Assembly: GCF_027980145.1 (NCBI RefSeq)
Contig: NZ_JAMZNK010000031.1
Location: forward strand, 1-64,000
DNA: 64,000 nucleotides
Source of the DNA: Flavobacterium azizsancarii
GTDB lineage: Bacteria; Bacteroidota; Bacteroidia; Flavobacteriales; Flavobacteriaceae
Direction of reading: 5' to 3'
Positions 51,715-61,064 of the stretch are shown one piece after another. Numbering within the stretch: position 1 is the first letter of the stretch; every line of letters begins with the position of its first letter. The translations under genes were made by a program, and so were the position numbers. Under the pieces are notes generated by a model. It was not told the origin of the DNA. It ran no database searches and was given only the letters and a program-made list of their open reading frames with translations.

Positions 51715-54700
51715 TTAAAGTTTTTCGATAATTCGTACTTCACCATCTTTTTCATCCGCAGTTAAAATATCTGATGGTTGTTTCGTGTAAACCAATAAAC
51801 TCCATTGAACAATTTTATTGTCCGGATATAATTTAGCCTGATTTTGGAGCCATTCTTTTGCTTTTTGTGCTGACGAAGTTTTCTCGATCGCCCAGGCAGA
51901 AACCAATTGATTTGCCGGTAAAAAATTCAATACAGTGTTGTCTAGTTTTGGCTCAAAAGAAACAATTTTTTGTAATGATTCCGTTGCCTTGTTATTATTA
52001 CCAAGACTTGTATAACAGAGATAATCCATCCAGTTTTCCATTCTTTCGTCGATATCCTGCTCATATGGTTTTCCTACCCCTAAGTTTTGAGGCCACAACT
52101 TCGCATCAGCAATAAATTGCAAAGCTTTTTTGTATTGCTTGTTTTTCATTTCTGCCAAAGCCTGCATTAATTTCGCTTCATGATATAATTGTCTTCCTGC
52201 TGTGGCTCCTTCAAATGGGAGAATTTCCAGTTTGGTAAGGAAAGCATCTGCAGCAGCATATTTTTTATTCAATAACAATGTTTTAGCATACAACATTCCC
52301 AGTAAATAATTCTCTTTATGTTTTTTGTAAAATGGTTCCGTAACAGCCAATGCTTTATCATATTGTTTTTGGATAATATAATGTTCTGCCAATAATTTAT
52401 AATACCTCCAACCTTGATTGTCTAGTTTAATGGCTTGCTGAAGACTGGAAATTACCAATTGAGAATCATCTTTGAACAAGGAAGCTTTCGCAGCATAAAA
52501 TGCAGGATCGTTTGGCTGATTAGCGCATTGTAAAAACAAATCTTTCGCCTTTACAATATTATTACGATTCCATTCGATCAATCCCAGATGGTATTTTAAT
52601 TGCCATTGCTTATTTTTTGTAATTAAGTCTTCAAGAATAACAGCCGTTTCTCCTCGGAAAGGAAAACTAATTCCGGGTTGAATTTTGCTCAAATCAACTG
52701 CTTTATTTTCCAGAAATGCTTTCCAATATATGATTTCAGGATTTGGAGCTGCAAGAGAAAAAACTTTTAAAGCTTCCTCTTTACGTCCTAATTGCTCGTA
52801 CCAAATTCCTAATTCAAGATAGGTTTGTTCCGGCATTTCATTTTTTATTAAAGAAGCGAAATGTTCTTTTGATGCATCTGATTTGTCCCAAAGAAACTTT
52901 TCAAAACCAACAAAATGATTTAGAGGATCAACAGTATTAATCTTATTTAGAGTTTCGGTTGCTTTTGATGTGTTATTTTGCAGGCGATAGATTACGGCTA
53001 ATAATTGCAAACTTTCTAAATTATATTGATTGCTCAACAGACTTTTCTCCGCATATTCAAGAGCTTTTGTCTGATCATTTTCACTAAAATAAATTTTACT
53101 TAAAGCCGTAAAAGCCGGACTGCGAAATTCAACACTTGAGGCAGCAATATCAAAACCATCTTTTGCATCGATGCTGTTTCCTAAATGTAAATTTGCAAGA
53201 CCATAATAATAATTGGCGGCAGGATCGTAAGTATTTATTGCCAAAGCTTTGCTTGCCGAAACAACTGCTTCATTATTTTGCAATTTGCGAATTTGTAAAG
53301 AGGCAAGATCTGACAGAGCAGGAGCATAGTTTGAATCTTTTTTAAGACATTCGTTTAACTTTTCTTCTGCTTTTATATAGTCTTTAAAGGCAATATAATT
53401 TTTTCCCTGAAGGTATAATCCATAAACCGAATTGTTGTCAAAATCTTTAGGGATTTCTACCGGACGATTCAGGTTTCCATCTTCGGGAGCTGAATTCCAA
53501 ACCAGTTTATTTTCGCCAAGTGTTAATCTTAATTTATTCTCGTCAACCGTAACCTGAATCGAATCTTTGAATAATTGCAGGGTATTAACCGAAATATCTT
53601 TAGAATAAATTTTCTTTCCGTCATCAAAAATTTCCAGTTTTTCATTTAGTTTCTGAAGTGGAGAAAAATAAATTTTCAACCAGCCATTTTCATTTTTTAC
53701 GTTTACGGCACCATAATTATTGGCTTTTACAAAACCCTTAGTTTGTTTTACCGGAAACCAATATTCAGTCCAGGAATCCGTTTGATAAGGGGCGAAAGAG
53801 CGTTGTTTGAATGGGGTGTAAATGCTGTTTTCGCTCGCCTGATTGAACAATCTTCCGCTTTGTACTTCTACATATTGACCATCAGTATCAGTTAATAATT
53901 TTTCCCAAATCATGCCTTGTTGTGACAATCCCCAGATCCATATTTTTTTACCGGGTTTGTCATCGTGATTGCCATATCGTCCCATCCCAAAATCTTCGTC
54001 GTGATAATATCCGCCAAAGAAATCATCATACTTAGCAAATACGTGATAGGATTTGTAACCGCCAAAATCATTGTTTTTATAAAATGACAAATCTTTGCCA
54101 TTTTCTTTATCAATTGGCCAAGGCTTATGCTCGCCGTTATGACCAATATAACTTTGACCTGGATAAATAAATTGTAAATCGTTTGAAGCTTTAATTCCTG
54201 TGTTCATCCAGGTATAATAAGGCTGTTCTGCTTCTGTTGAGTTGAACCAAAATGAATTTGTAGTAAAATAAGCTTTGTCTTTTGGTAAATTGATGTCTAG
54301 TTTCCACGAAGTTCGGGTCAATAAATCTAACACTCCAATCACGCAACTTACACTTCCGTCTTCTCTGGTGATGGTGGTATAATCTACCGGAGTAGCGCAA
54401 TTAGGCGTGTGTCCAATAATACCATAATTGCCTTCAACACCACCGCTTGTCCACGGACCTCGCATTGCGATATCCCTAAATTTGATGACATGATTGTTGT
54501 AGACAAAATCTTTTCCGGTAGACTTTTCTATCGCCGACCAGACTTTTCCACCAATTTCAGGAAGAATCGTTAATTTGATATAATCGTTTTCTAATTCGAT
54601 TACTTTCCATTCCTTCTGAACCGGTTTATCTGTAAAACCATCAAAACGGAAATACGGATAGGTTTTGGTATCTGGTTTAGGAATTGGATCCGGATCTGAA

Positions 54701-54810
54701 AATGGATAGGTGGTGAATACTTTTTTGTATTCCTTTATGGTTGGTTTATTTTGTGCGTTGACAAACAGGCTTCCAAAGAGCAAAATGGATATAAATGGTT
54801 TTAGTTTCAT
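51715..54810 (-). CDS. DUF5107 and tetratricopeptide-repeat protein
   Basis: A 1031-residue exported protein (signal peptide ends VNAQ). Residues about 60-380 match the DUF5107 pattern: NDYIKLTILPEIGGKVWSA, RGPWTSGGVEGNYGIIGHTP and FAPYQTDSWTEYWFPV. This is a beta-sandwich similar to aldose-epimerase-like folds and often found near glycoside hydrolases. From about 480 to 1000 the chain is helical TPR repeats (e.g. LNECLKKDSNYAPALSDLAS). A carbohydrate-processing role fits the neighbours, but no catalytic residues are known to me. Confidence 0.8.
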   Translation of the reverse strand: MKLKPFISILLFGSLFVNAQNKPTIKEYKKVFTTYPFSDPDPIPKPDTKTYPYFRFDGFTDKPVQKEWKVIELENDYIKLTILPEIGGKVWSAIEKSTGKDFVYNNHVIKFRDIAMRGPWTSGGVEGNYGIIGHTPNCATPVDYTTITREDGSVSCVIGVLDLLTRTSWKLDINLPKDKAYFTTNSFWFNSTEAEQPYYTWMNTGIKASNDLQFIYPGQSYIGHNGEHKPWPIDKENGKDLSFYKNNDFGGYKSYHVFAKYDDFFGGYYHDEDFGMGRYGNHDDKPGKKIWIWGLSQQGMIWEKLLTDTDGQYVEVQSGRLFNQASENSIYTPFKQRSFAPYQTDSWTEYWFPVKQTKGFVKANNYGAVNVKNENGWLKIYFSPLQKLNEKLEIFDDGKKIYSKDISVNTLQLFKDSIQVTVDENKLRLTLGENKLVWNSAPEDGNLNRPVEIPKDFDNNSVYGLYLQGKNYIAFKDYIKAEEKLNECLKKDSNYAPALSDLASLQIRKLQNNEAVVSASKALAINTYDPAANYYYGLANLHLGNSIDAKDGFDIAASSVEFRSPAFTALSKIYFSENDQTKALEYAEKSLLSNQYNLESLQLLAVIYRLQNNTSKATETLNKINTVDPLNHFVGFEKFLWDKSDASKEHFASLIKNEMPEQTYLELGIWYEQLGRKEEALKVFSLAAPNPEIIYWKAFLENKAVDLSKIQPGISFPFRGETAVILEDLITKNKQWQLKYHLGLIEWNRNNIVKAKDLFLQCANQPNDPAFYAAKASLFKDDSQLVISSLQQAIKLDNQGWRYYKLLAEHYIIQKQYDKALAVTEPFYKKHKENYLLGMLYAKTLLLNKKYAAADAFLTKLEILPFEGATAGRQLYHEAKLMQALAEMKNKQYKKALQFIADAKLWPQNLGVGKPYEQDIDERMENWMDYLCYTSLGNNNKATESLQKIVSFEPKLDNTVLNFLPANQLVSAWAIEKTSSAQKAKEWLQNQAKLYPDNKIVQWSLLVYTKQPSDILTADEKDGEVRIIEKL

Positions 54811-54839
54811 ATGGAGCTATTTTTGGTTTTTTAGATAGT

Positions 54840-55095
54840 ATGAAGTCCCAGCGGGACGTTATATTTATAGAAATAAAAATTTATTTCAGTTAAACCCCCA
54901 TCGGGGGTGACATATTTTTGGCAATTATAATAAAAGCCTATATATCGCTGCGCTGGAGCTTTTGACTCAACCGTATAAATTTGGCTATAAATATTACGCT
55001 CCGCCGGAGCTAATAAAAAAAATAATTTGTGCTAATTAGCGGAATTTGTGTTATTAAATTCCACTAATGATTTATTATTAATATGAATCAAGATT
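54840..55095. repeat. Cluster of short palindromes in the 54811-55279 spacer
   Basis: gtcccagcgggac (54846-54858), ccccatcggggg (54897-54908), gctgcgctggagc (54948-54960) and ctccgccggag (54999-55009) lie in tandem. These are typical dispersed flavobacterial hairpins. No gene is present. Confidence 0.6.
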
Positions 55096-55100
55096 TGAAA

Positions 55101-55256
55101 TGTGCCTTTAGGTACTAAATTTTGGTAGAAAAAATGAATTGAGATAAATTTAGCGTGCCGTAGGTACGAAATGATTATCGTTTTGTCGCGTACCTACGAC
55201 ACGCCTACGTATTCGAATCGAATTTTTTCTTCCAACATTTAGTGCCTAACGGCACA
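55101..55256. mobile_element. MITE-like inverted-repeat element, copy 1
   Basis: Ends tgtgcctttaggtactaaat and tttagtgcctaacggcaca are imperfect inverted repeats that continue inward for ~40 bp. An inner hairpin gcgtgccgtaggtacg / gcgtacctacgacacgc lies at 55150-55204. The element is 156 bp without coding potential and starts 23 bp past the end of the GH123-like gene. It has a partner at 59444. Confidence 0.55.
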
Positions 55257-55279
55257 AAAAATATACATTCAATTCTTCA

Positions 55280-58200
55280 TTACTTAACAATCAATAACCA
55301 CCCTTTTCCTTTTGTTACCGGTATTTCGTCCGTTGCAGTAAATGTTTGAGCAGGTTGGAACTTTGTAATTTCAGGAGCTATGATTGTTGCTTTTGCAGGA
55401 TTGATACCTAGTTTTTTCCAATCGATATTCAGTTTTACTTTTACATCAGTATCTGCCCAGCTTGCAATAGAAATTAAAGCCGTTCCGTTCTTTCTGTAAA
55501 CTGTTGCTAATACTTTATCATTAGAAGTTTTTACAGGACAATTTTCACTCCAATAACCAATCATTTCAGAACCTTTGATTCCAAAAGTGTCCCATAATTT
55601 CCAGATGGCTCTTGGATCTGCGTTACCGCTCCATGGTAATCTGTTTGTCATTCCGTAAACCATTCCTCTCCAGGGATTTCCTCCGTCTTGCAGCATTTCG
55701 CCCATTAACCCAAACGGGATTCCGCTTACTTCCGTTAAGAAAAAGTCAGGTTGGCCTTTTTCATAATCAAAATATTCTCCAAACCATAGTTTATTTACAT
55801 AAGGAAAGTGTTCCATATATAAATTGGCACTATTATTAAATCCGTCACTTTTGTTGTACTGATTTGCACTGTGTAAATCGATAATTCCCGGATGTCCGTC
55901 TTTTGTTAATACTCTTTTTACACGTTTCATTGTGATCCTGTCAAAAGCAACATCATCAAGATAAATACCGTCAATACCAACGTTTTGAGTCAGCCAGTTC
56001 ATTCCTTCAACATAATAATTGTGCCAACGGTTCATACCGCTATTTACGATTGCTGCATCTTTTATTTCGGGAACAAACCAGGCTGCGATATAATCATCGC
56101 CAACATGTTCCTGTAACCATGAGAATCCGCCGCCTTTTCCAGGAGAATAAATTTCATGACCTAAACTTCTTAAAGCAAAAGTTTCATAAGCTTTATTAGA
56201 AACTTCTCTAACGGTATTGTAAATCTTAACTTTTAATCCTTTTTCATGTGCTTCATCGATATAACTTTTCATCTTTTTAAATTCAATAAAAGGATAATTA
56301 ATATAAGGATTAATCGCGTTTGCATGGTGTATATTGATTACGGTTGCACCAGTTTGAGCAATAGAATCGATTGGGCTGTATTTGTGATAGAATTTAGTAT
56401 CCCATTGAAAATCTGTGTTTATAGTATGGAATGGTGTAATTAGCAATGTAAAGTTGTAATACAAAATATCTCCTTTTTTCATGCTTCGGGCTCCACTATA
56501 CGCATTTACCAAAACTGATTTTTGGTTGGTTGTAATCGTGATTCCGCCTTTGTTATCGTTACCCCAGGAAGTTGGTAATAATAAAGGTTTTTGCAAATAG
56601 AAATTGGTGTTTAACGGACGGCTGTATTTTTCGTCTCTTAAAGAAAATTGCAATCCTGAGTTTACATTTCCAATCCATGCACCATCTTGATTCTTGTGTG
56701 CTACATCCCATTTCCAGTCAAAAGCTGCAGGACGATCGCCTCCTTTTTGACCTAGTCCCATCATGTATTTTGCAGAGGAAGGCTGAAATGGCATTTGAAA
56801 ATTAATATCATTAAAAGCTGCATCTTCAAGAGCTGTAATTTTTACTGTATAATGTAAAAAACCATCAAATTCAATTGAAGCATTTACATCCATTTGAAGT
56901 GATTGAGAGGTAGAAGTACTTTCCCACGAAACAGTTCCTGCTTCTTTTTTAGTGAATTTGATTCCTGTATTTTTCCATTTTAAAGTTTCTTTTCCTGCAG
57001 CATCTATAAAATGAAATACTATTGGCGCACTCAAAATATCATTTGCTTTTGTACTTGTAGTAGTCATTTCAGGAGTAAAGAAAGTTTGAATCTGGGTTGG
57101 AAAACCATTCGTTCCTAAAATCAATTTTCTGCCTAATAAAGATATTTCGCTATCTTTTACGATTAATGGGGTATAAGGTGCAATTACTGTATTTTCCTGG
57201 GCTAAAGTTGAGTTTAACCATTTAAGGCGTGTCATTTTTTCCGGAGAATCGATTCCTCCGTTTTTAGTAACCTCATTTTTTACAGTTATCTTAAGTGTAA
57301 TTGCGGTAGATTTTCCATCAGCGGTAACGGTCGCTTTTCCTGTATAATTTCCTGCAGCAGCAGTTTGGGGAACATCGATTCCGCACCACAATGCCTGTAC
57401 TTTTCCTTTTGAAACGGCAACGTTTGCAGCAAAAAGATTTCCATCATATTTTACTCCATCTGTATTAATACAATTGATATTTTTTGATGAAATGGTTTCT
57501 CCGTTACTACTTTTTAAATCCGAAAAAGTAACTTTTACATCTTTTAAATCCTGCAAAGCATAAACACCTAATTGAAATGCCAGATATTCGCCTTTTAATG
57601 CCGTATCTGAAAAAGTGCTTTGAACTCCTTTTTGAATCCATCTTTGTGGTAAATCATTTTTCATTCGGATAGAAAACAATCTGTCTTCCGGAAAAACAAG
57701 AAATGTGTTGCTGCTGTTTTTAGCAATAAGATCTTTAGTTTCAGCCGCAGTTGCAATTACTTCCATAGGATAAAAACTATTGAAAGCATTTATACTCTGA
57801 ATTTCTGTAACGGTACAATTATCAGCTGCATTTGATTTTATTTTAGACAACCATTGTGCATCTGCTTTATTTTCTGGTTTGGCATAAACTCCTTTAGGAT
57901 AATTAGCATCACCTTCGTCAATATAGGGCATATAATACACGTAATAAGTTCCTTTTCCTGAAACAGGTTCAAAGAAAATCGTTCCGTTTTCTCGATTGAT
58001 ATTCTCTGTTTTTGTATTAAGGATTTCTTTACCTGTAGCATCCTGAACAATAATTTTTTTGAGTTCCGGATTTTCATCCCTTCTGCGCCATTCGATTGTA
58101 GTTTTGGCAACATTTCCTGTACCGGAAAATGCGACTACAACACGATGATTTCCTAACATATTAGGATTCCAGCTGTCATTGCCATCCGTGTATTTGATTT

Positions 58201-58285
58201 GTGCAGCCAATGGAATACTGACAATGCAAAGGCACATAATCAAAAGTCTACTTAAAATTGGCGTGTTTTTTAGATTTGCTTTCAT
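55280..58285 (-). CDS. Secreted GH123-like (DUF6067) glycoside hydrolase domain protein
   Basis: A 1001-residue exported protein. The signal peptide ends PLAAQ. Beta-sandwich domains (about 25-120 and 230-330) precede a TIM-barrel-like region (about 600-900). There NVGIDGIYLDDVAFDRITMKR contains an acidic YLDD site typical of family 123-related enzymes, and DLHSANQYNKSDGF and MEHFPYVNKLWFGEYFDYEK follow. A beta-sandwich C-terminus completes it. GH123 enzymes release N-acetylgalactosamine; the activity of this DUF6067-type branch is less certain. It is 44 bp after the cytochrome gene, so co-transcribed with it. Confidence 0.75.
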   Translation of the reverse strand: MKANLKNTPILSRLLIMCLCIVSIPLAAQIKYTDGNDSWNPNMLGNHRVVVAFSGTGNVAKTTIEWRRRDENPELKKIIVQDATGKEILNTKTENINRENGTIFFEPVSGKGTYYVYYMPYIDEGDANYPKGVYAKPENKADAQWLSKIKSNAADNCTVTEIQSINAFNSFYPMEVIATAAETKDLIAKNSSNTFLVFPEDRLFSIRMKNDLPQRWIQKGVQSTFSDTALKGEYLAFQLGVYALQDLKDVKVTFSDLKSSNGETISSKNINCINTDGVKYDGNLFAANVAVSKGKVQALWCGIDVPQTAAAGNYTGKATVTADGKSTAITLKITVKNEVTKNGGIDSPEKMTRLKWLNSTLAQENTVIAPYTPLIVKDSEISLLGRKLILGTNGFPTQIQTFFTPEMTTTSTKANDILSAPIVFHFIDAAGKETLKWKNTGIKFTKKEAGTVSWESTSTSQSLQMDVNASIEFDGFLHYTVKITALEDAAFNDINFQMPFQPSSAKYMMGLGQKGGDRPAAFDWKWDVAHKNQDGAWIGNVNSGLQFSLRDEKYSRPLNTNFYLQKPLLLPTSWGNDNKGGITITTNQKSVLVNAYSGARSMKKGDILYYNFTLLITPFHTINTDFQWDTKFYHKYSPIDSIAQTGATVINIHHANAINPYINYPFIEFKKMKSYIDEAHEKGLKVKIYNTVREVSNKAYETFALRSLGHEIYSPGKGGGFSWLQEHVGDDYIAAWFVPEIKDAAIVNSGMNRWHNYYVEGMNWLTQNVGIDGIYLDDVAFDRITMKRVKRVLTKDGHPGIIDLHSANQYNKSDGFNNSANLYMEHFPYVNKLWFGEYFDYEKGQPDFFLTEVSGIPFGLMGEMLQDGGNPWRGMVYGMTNRLPWSGNADPRAIWKLWDTFGIKGSEMIGYWSENCPVKTSNDKVLATVYRKNGTALISIASWADTDVKVKLNIDWKKLGINPAKATIIAPEITKFQPAQTFTATDEIPVTKGKGWLLIVK

Positions 58286-58329
58286 TTTATATAATGTTCA
58301 AGTTAAGTGTATGCTTATTTTTAAAAAAT

Positions 58330-59319
58330 TTAGTAAACGGCTTTCCATCCATTTTTTTTCCAATAGGCGACAATAGGTTTGTATGGACCGTATTTATGTT
58401 GCTCTTCAGAAAAATTATCATTAAAAGGGCTGTGTGCATAATCAATTGGTTTACCCATTTTATTAGGATAGTCAAATGTTTTGGGATTTGGCCTTGAGTG
58501 TATCGCATCATCATTTACATAAGCAGCAATATCAAGTGCTTCAATATCTGTAAGGTATGGTTTTTCTGGTGTTACTTTATCATAAGGCATATTGCTTTTC
58601 AGCCACTGTGCCTGTTTGATTACTCTGTGCATGCTCGAACCCGGCTGGTATCCATATTCGCCCCAAAGCGGAGGATAAGTATAGCCTGATTTGTCAGCAT
58701 TATATTGTCCTTCGCCATTATTTCCGTGGCAGCGGGCACAATTTTCAACAAACAAAGCTTTTCCTCTTTCGGGACTTGCGGCTACATCAGGAAATTCTAT
58801 TTCTAAGTTTTTAGCCCCTTTAAAATCACCATCTTTTGGAACAAATTTGCTGATCCATTTAAAATAAGATAAAAAAGCGACCATTTCTTTTCCGTCAAGC
58901 GGAAGTGGTTTTCCGGAGTGCGGACGCATAATGCAATTGTTAACGCGTTCTGCAAGTGTGAGAACCTTATTTTCACGTCCGCGATATTGCGGATAATTAT
59001 CGTGAGACGACATTAAATTGAAAGCATAGGGTTTTGTACCCGCATCCTGATGACAATTGGTACAATTCATTTTATTGCCTAAATATTTTCCTTTTATGCC
59101 ATTTGGACCAATATAATAAGCTGTTTTTAGCATCAATTCTTTTCCGTAACGTACTGATTCTCCAAATTCGTCATTCGAAATTTTCGATGTATCAATAGTG
59201 ATATACGAATCATCATCGGCAGTTTTTGCCGCCAATGTTTGTGAATTTGAAGTATGGCAGGAATTGAAAACAACAATTGGCAATGCTGAAAATAGACCAA
59301 TAAGAATTATTTTTTTCAT
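58330..59319 (-). CDS. Dihaem c-type cytochrome, TsdA-like lipoprotein
   Basis: A 329-residue exported cytochrome (lipobox FNSC, Cys21). Two haem motifs: CTNCH (86-90) and CARCH (194-198). The first domain (YGKELMLKTAYYIGPNGIKG, ...QYRGRENKVLTLAERVNNCI) closely follows thiosulfate dehydrogenase TsdA, including a Cys (129) where TsdA has the unusual haem-ligand cysteine in the R-(I/V)-x-x-C context. The second domain is a standard cytochrome c (PPLWGEYGYQPGSSMHRV, then IAAYVNDDAIHSRP). It lies directly upstream of a glycoside hydrolase. Thiosulfate or tetrathionate is the family substrate; the role here is unknown. Confidence 0.82.
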   Translation of the reverse strand: MKKIILIGLFSALPIVVFNSCHTSNSQTLAAKTADDDSYITIDTSKISNDEFGESVRYGKELMLKTAYYIGPNGIKGKYLGNKMNCTNCHQDAGTKPYAFNLMSSHDNYPQYRGRENKVLTLAERVNNCIMRPHSGKPLPLDGKEMVAFLSYFKWISKFVPKDGDFKGAKNLEIEFPDVAASPERGKALFVENCARCHGNNGEGQYNADKSGYTYPPLWGEYGYQPGSSMHRVIKQAQWLKSNMPYDKVTPEKPYLTDIEALDIAAYVNDDAIHSRPNPKTFDYPNKMGKPIDYAHSPFNDNFSEEQHKYGPYKPIVAYWKKNGWKAVY

Positions 59320-59346
59320 GTTTACTATTTTTAATCTATGTTGTAT

Positions 59347-59373
59347 CCTAAGAGGTTTTCAAAACCTGTTAGG
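59347..59373. repeat. Palindrome cctaagaggtttt / aaaacctgttagg
   Basis: One-base centre; a diverged copy of the 3663-3693 palindrome. Confidence 0.5.
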
Positions 59374-59443
59374 TATTTTTTTATATTGTTATACCCACAA
59401 TTTTTTGAAACGTAAAAGGTATTTATGCAAATCAAAAGTAAAA

Positions 59444-59547
59444 TGTGCCTTTAGGTACGCAATACCTATCATTTTGTTGTGTACCTGCGGCACGCTTAAA
59501 ATTATTCAATTCATATTTTCTACCAACACTTAGTGCCTAACGGCACA
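59444..59547. mobile_element. MITE-like inverted-repeat element, copy 2 (shortened)
   Basis: Same ends as copy 1: tgtgcctttaggtac at the left and tagtgcctaacggcaca at the right. Internal ttttgttgtgtacctgcggcacgc corresponds to ttttgtcgcgtacctacgacacgc of copy 1. It is 104 bp, apparently lacking the left inner arm. It sits between the ASST and cytochrome genes, so the two copies bracket the GH123-like/cytochrome pair. Confidence 0.55.
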
Positions 59548-59554
59548 TATTTAT

Positions 59555-60967
59555 CTAATTGAAAAGAAATGGTTTCATCTTTTCTTCCGGAATAAACTCT
59601 ACGCGATATGGCGGAATTTCAGATTCTAAGGCCCAGATTAAAACACCTTGTTTATTAGTCAAAACAGTAATATGTCGTTTTGAACAACAAACTAAAATGG
59701 TTTCTTTGTCAATCATATAAGCACTTCCCATTCTGTCATTGTAAATATCTTTTGGTAGTTTTATCTGGAAATCGAGCTTTACTGATTTTTCTTTTTCATC
59801 TACTTTTAAGGCAAAGACAGAGGATTGTTTTTTATCGACGCCATTATCAAAAAACAGCAAACTTCCTTCGGGATCTATGTGTGCGGCATGTGCCTGAGAA
59901 AAATTACTATCGTCAGACATTTTCATATTTCCTCCTTTACCTAATTTCCAAAGAACTTTTCCGGTTTTAGAATCGACTTTCCAAATTTGACCGTTGTTAT
60001 AAAAAGAGATCAGAAAATTTCCGTCTTTATCATAATTCAGGCTGTTCGCATGCGTCCAGTCCTTTTTTGTTTTTAGTAAATTTTTATCTTTCATTGGATC
60101 TAAATCATCAAAAACGCTCCATTTCCAGAGTTGTTTTCCTTTTTTATCCAAAATTAAAATTCCGTCGCCGTTGATCGTATCGTTCTTTTTTCCTCCAATA
60201 GAACTTAAATCCATTATCTTTTGATCTACGGTTATCGTAACAATTTCGTTAGCTGATTTTTTTATGATTTCATGATGAATCACTTGTTTAAAATCACCTT
60301 GTCCTTTTTTAATATGGGTTAACGTATCACCTTGCAAATTGATTTCAAGAATCTCGCTTCCGTAACTTGTTGGTTCATCATTTTTTCCTAAAATGGCAAT
60401 AATGCTTTGCTCTTTTGTAAAATGAGTAACTTTAAATCCTGTTCCTTCGACAGTATGGTACCATCTTAAATTTCCTTTATAATCTACAATGTAAGCAACT
60501 CCCGGAGTTTCTCTTTTCGCCAAAAGCATAAAGCCTTTTTTGAAATTCTCAGGTAATAATTTGGGTTTAGGGCAATTTGCCTTGAATTGTTTTTGCAACC
60601 ATTCTGGTAATTTTCGAGACTTAAAAGTGTATACTTTACTTGTATTTTTCTCTTGGTTCTCGATAGTAATCAATTGATAACTATAATTTGTTTCCGGTCT
60701 AATATTACAAAGTACCAAAGAGTGGAAGAGACCTGTTTTTGAAACCGGACTTGTTATCTTATTTTTTATTCCTTCTTGATCAGACCAATATTCTGCAAAT
60801 ACCTGAACATTGTCATTCGTAGTAACATCGATCTGAATCTTCAATTCGTTGTTGCTATGAGTTCCAATCGTAATATTTTTGATAAGATTGCCCTGATTCT
60901 TAGAACAGCTTACAAATGCAAGCAGTACCAAAATAAAACTCCACTTTATTATAAATTTTTTGATCAT
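59555..60967 (-). CDS. Arylsulfate sulfotransferase (ASST)-like lipoprotein
   Basis: A 470-residue exported lipoprotein (lipobox FVSC, Cys21). After an N-terminal beta-sandwich (about 30-118), the chain is a beta-propeller with ASST landmarks: GFMLLAKRETPGVAYIVDYK, IHHEII (His231/232), DWTHANSLNYDKDG (around His306) and SQAHAAHIDPEG (around His360). These are the positions of the catalytic and sulfate-binding histidines of E. coli-type AssT. AssT moves sulfate between phenols through a sulfo-histidine, without PAPS. Its place directly after susD suggests action on a sulfated phenolic or glycan. Family likely; catalytic competence not proven. Confidence 0.8.
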   Translation of the reverse strand: MIKKFIIKWSFILVLLAFVSCSKNQGNLIKNITIGTHSNNELKIQIDVTTNDNVQVFAEYWSDQEGIKNKITSPVSKTGLFHSLVLCNIRPETNYSYQLITIENQEKNTSKVYTFKSRKLPEWLQKQFKANCPKPKLLPENFKKGFMLLAKRETPGVAYIVDYKGNLRWYHTVEGTGFKVTHFTKEQSIIAILGKNDEPTSYGSEILEINLQGDTLTHIKKGQGDFKQVIHHEIIKKSANEIVTITVDQKIMDLSSIGGKKNDTINGDGILILDKKGKQLWKWSVFDDLDPMKDKNLLKTKKDWTHANSLNYDKDGNFLISFYNNGQIWKVDSKTGKVLWKLGKGGNMKMSDDSNFSQAHAAHIDPEGSLLFFDNGVDKKQSSVFALKVDEKEKSVKLDFQIKLPKDIYNDRMGSAYMIDKETILVCCSKRHITVLTNKQGVLIWALESEIPPYRVEFIPEEKMKPFLFN

Positions 60968-61019
60968 CTGAAAGGCATCTTTATGAAAAAGAAAAGTACT
61001 TTTTTTTATAAATAATCAA

Positions 61020-61049
61020 GAATAGACAGCTTTAAAAGTCTGCCTATTC
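61020..61049 (-). terminator. Hairpin after susD
   Basis: gaatagacag / ctgcctattc with one mismatch and a 10-base loop in the gap between susD and the ASST gene. The U-tract is weak, so readthrough into ASST is likely. Confidence 0.4.
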
Positions 61050-61064
61050 CTGATTGGACTTTTT

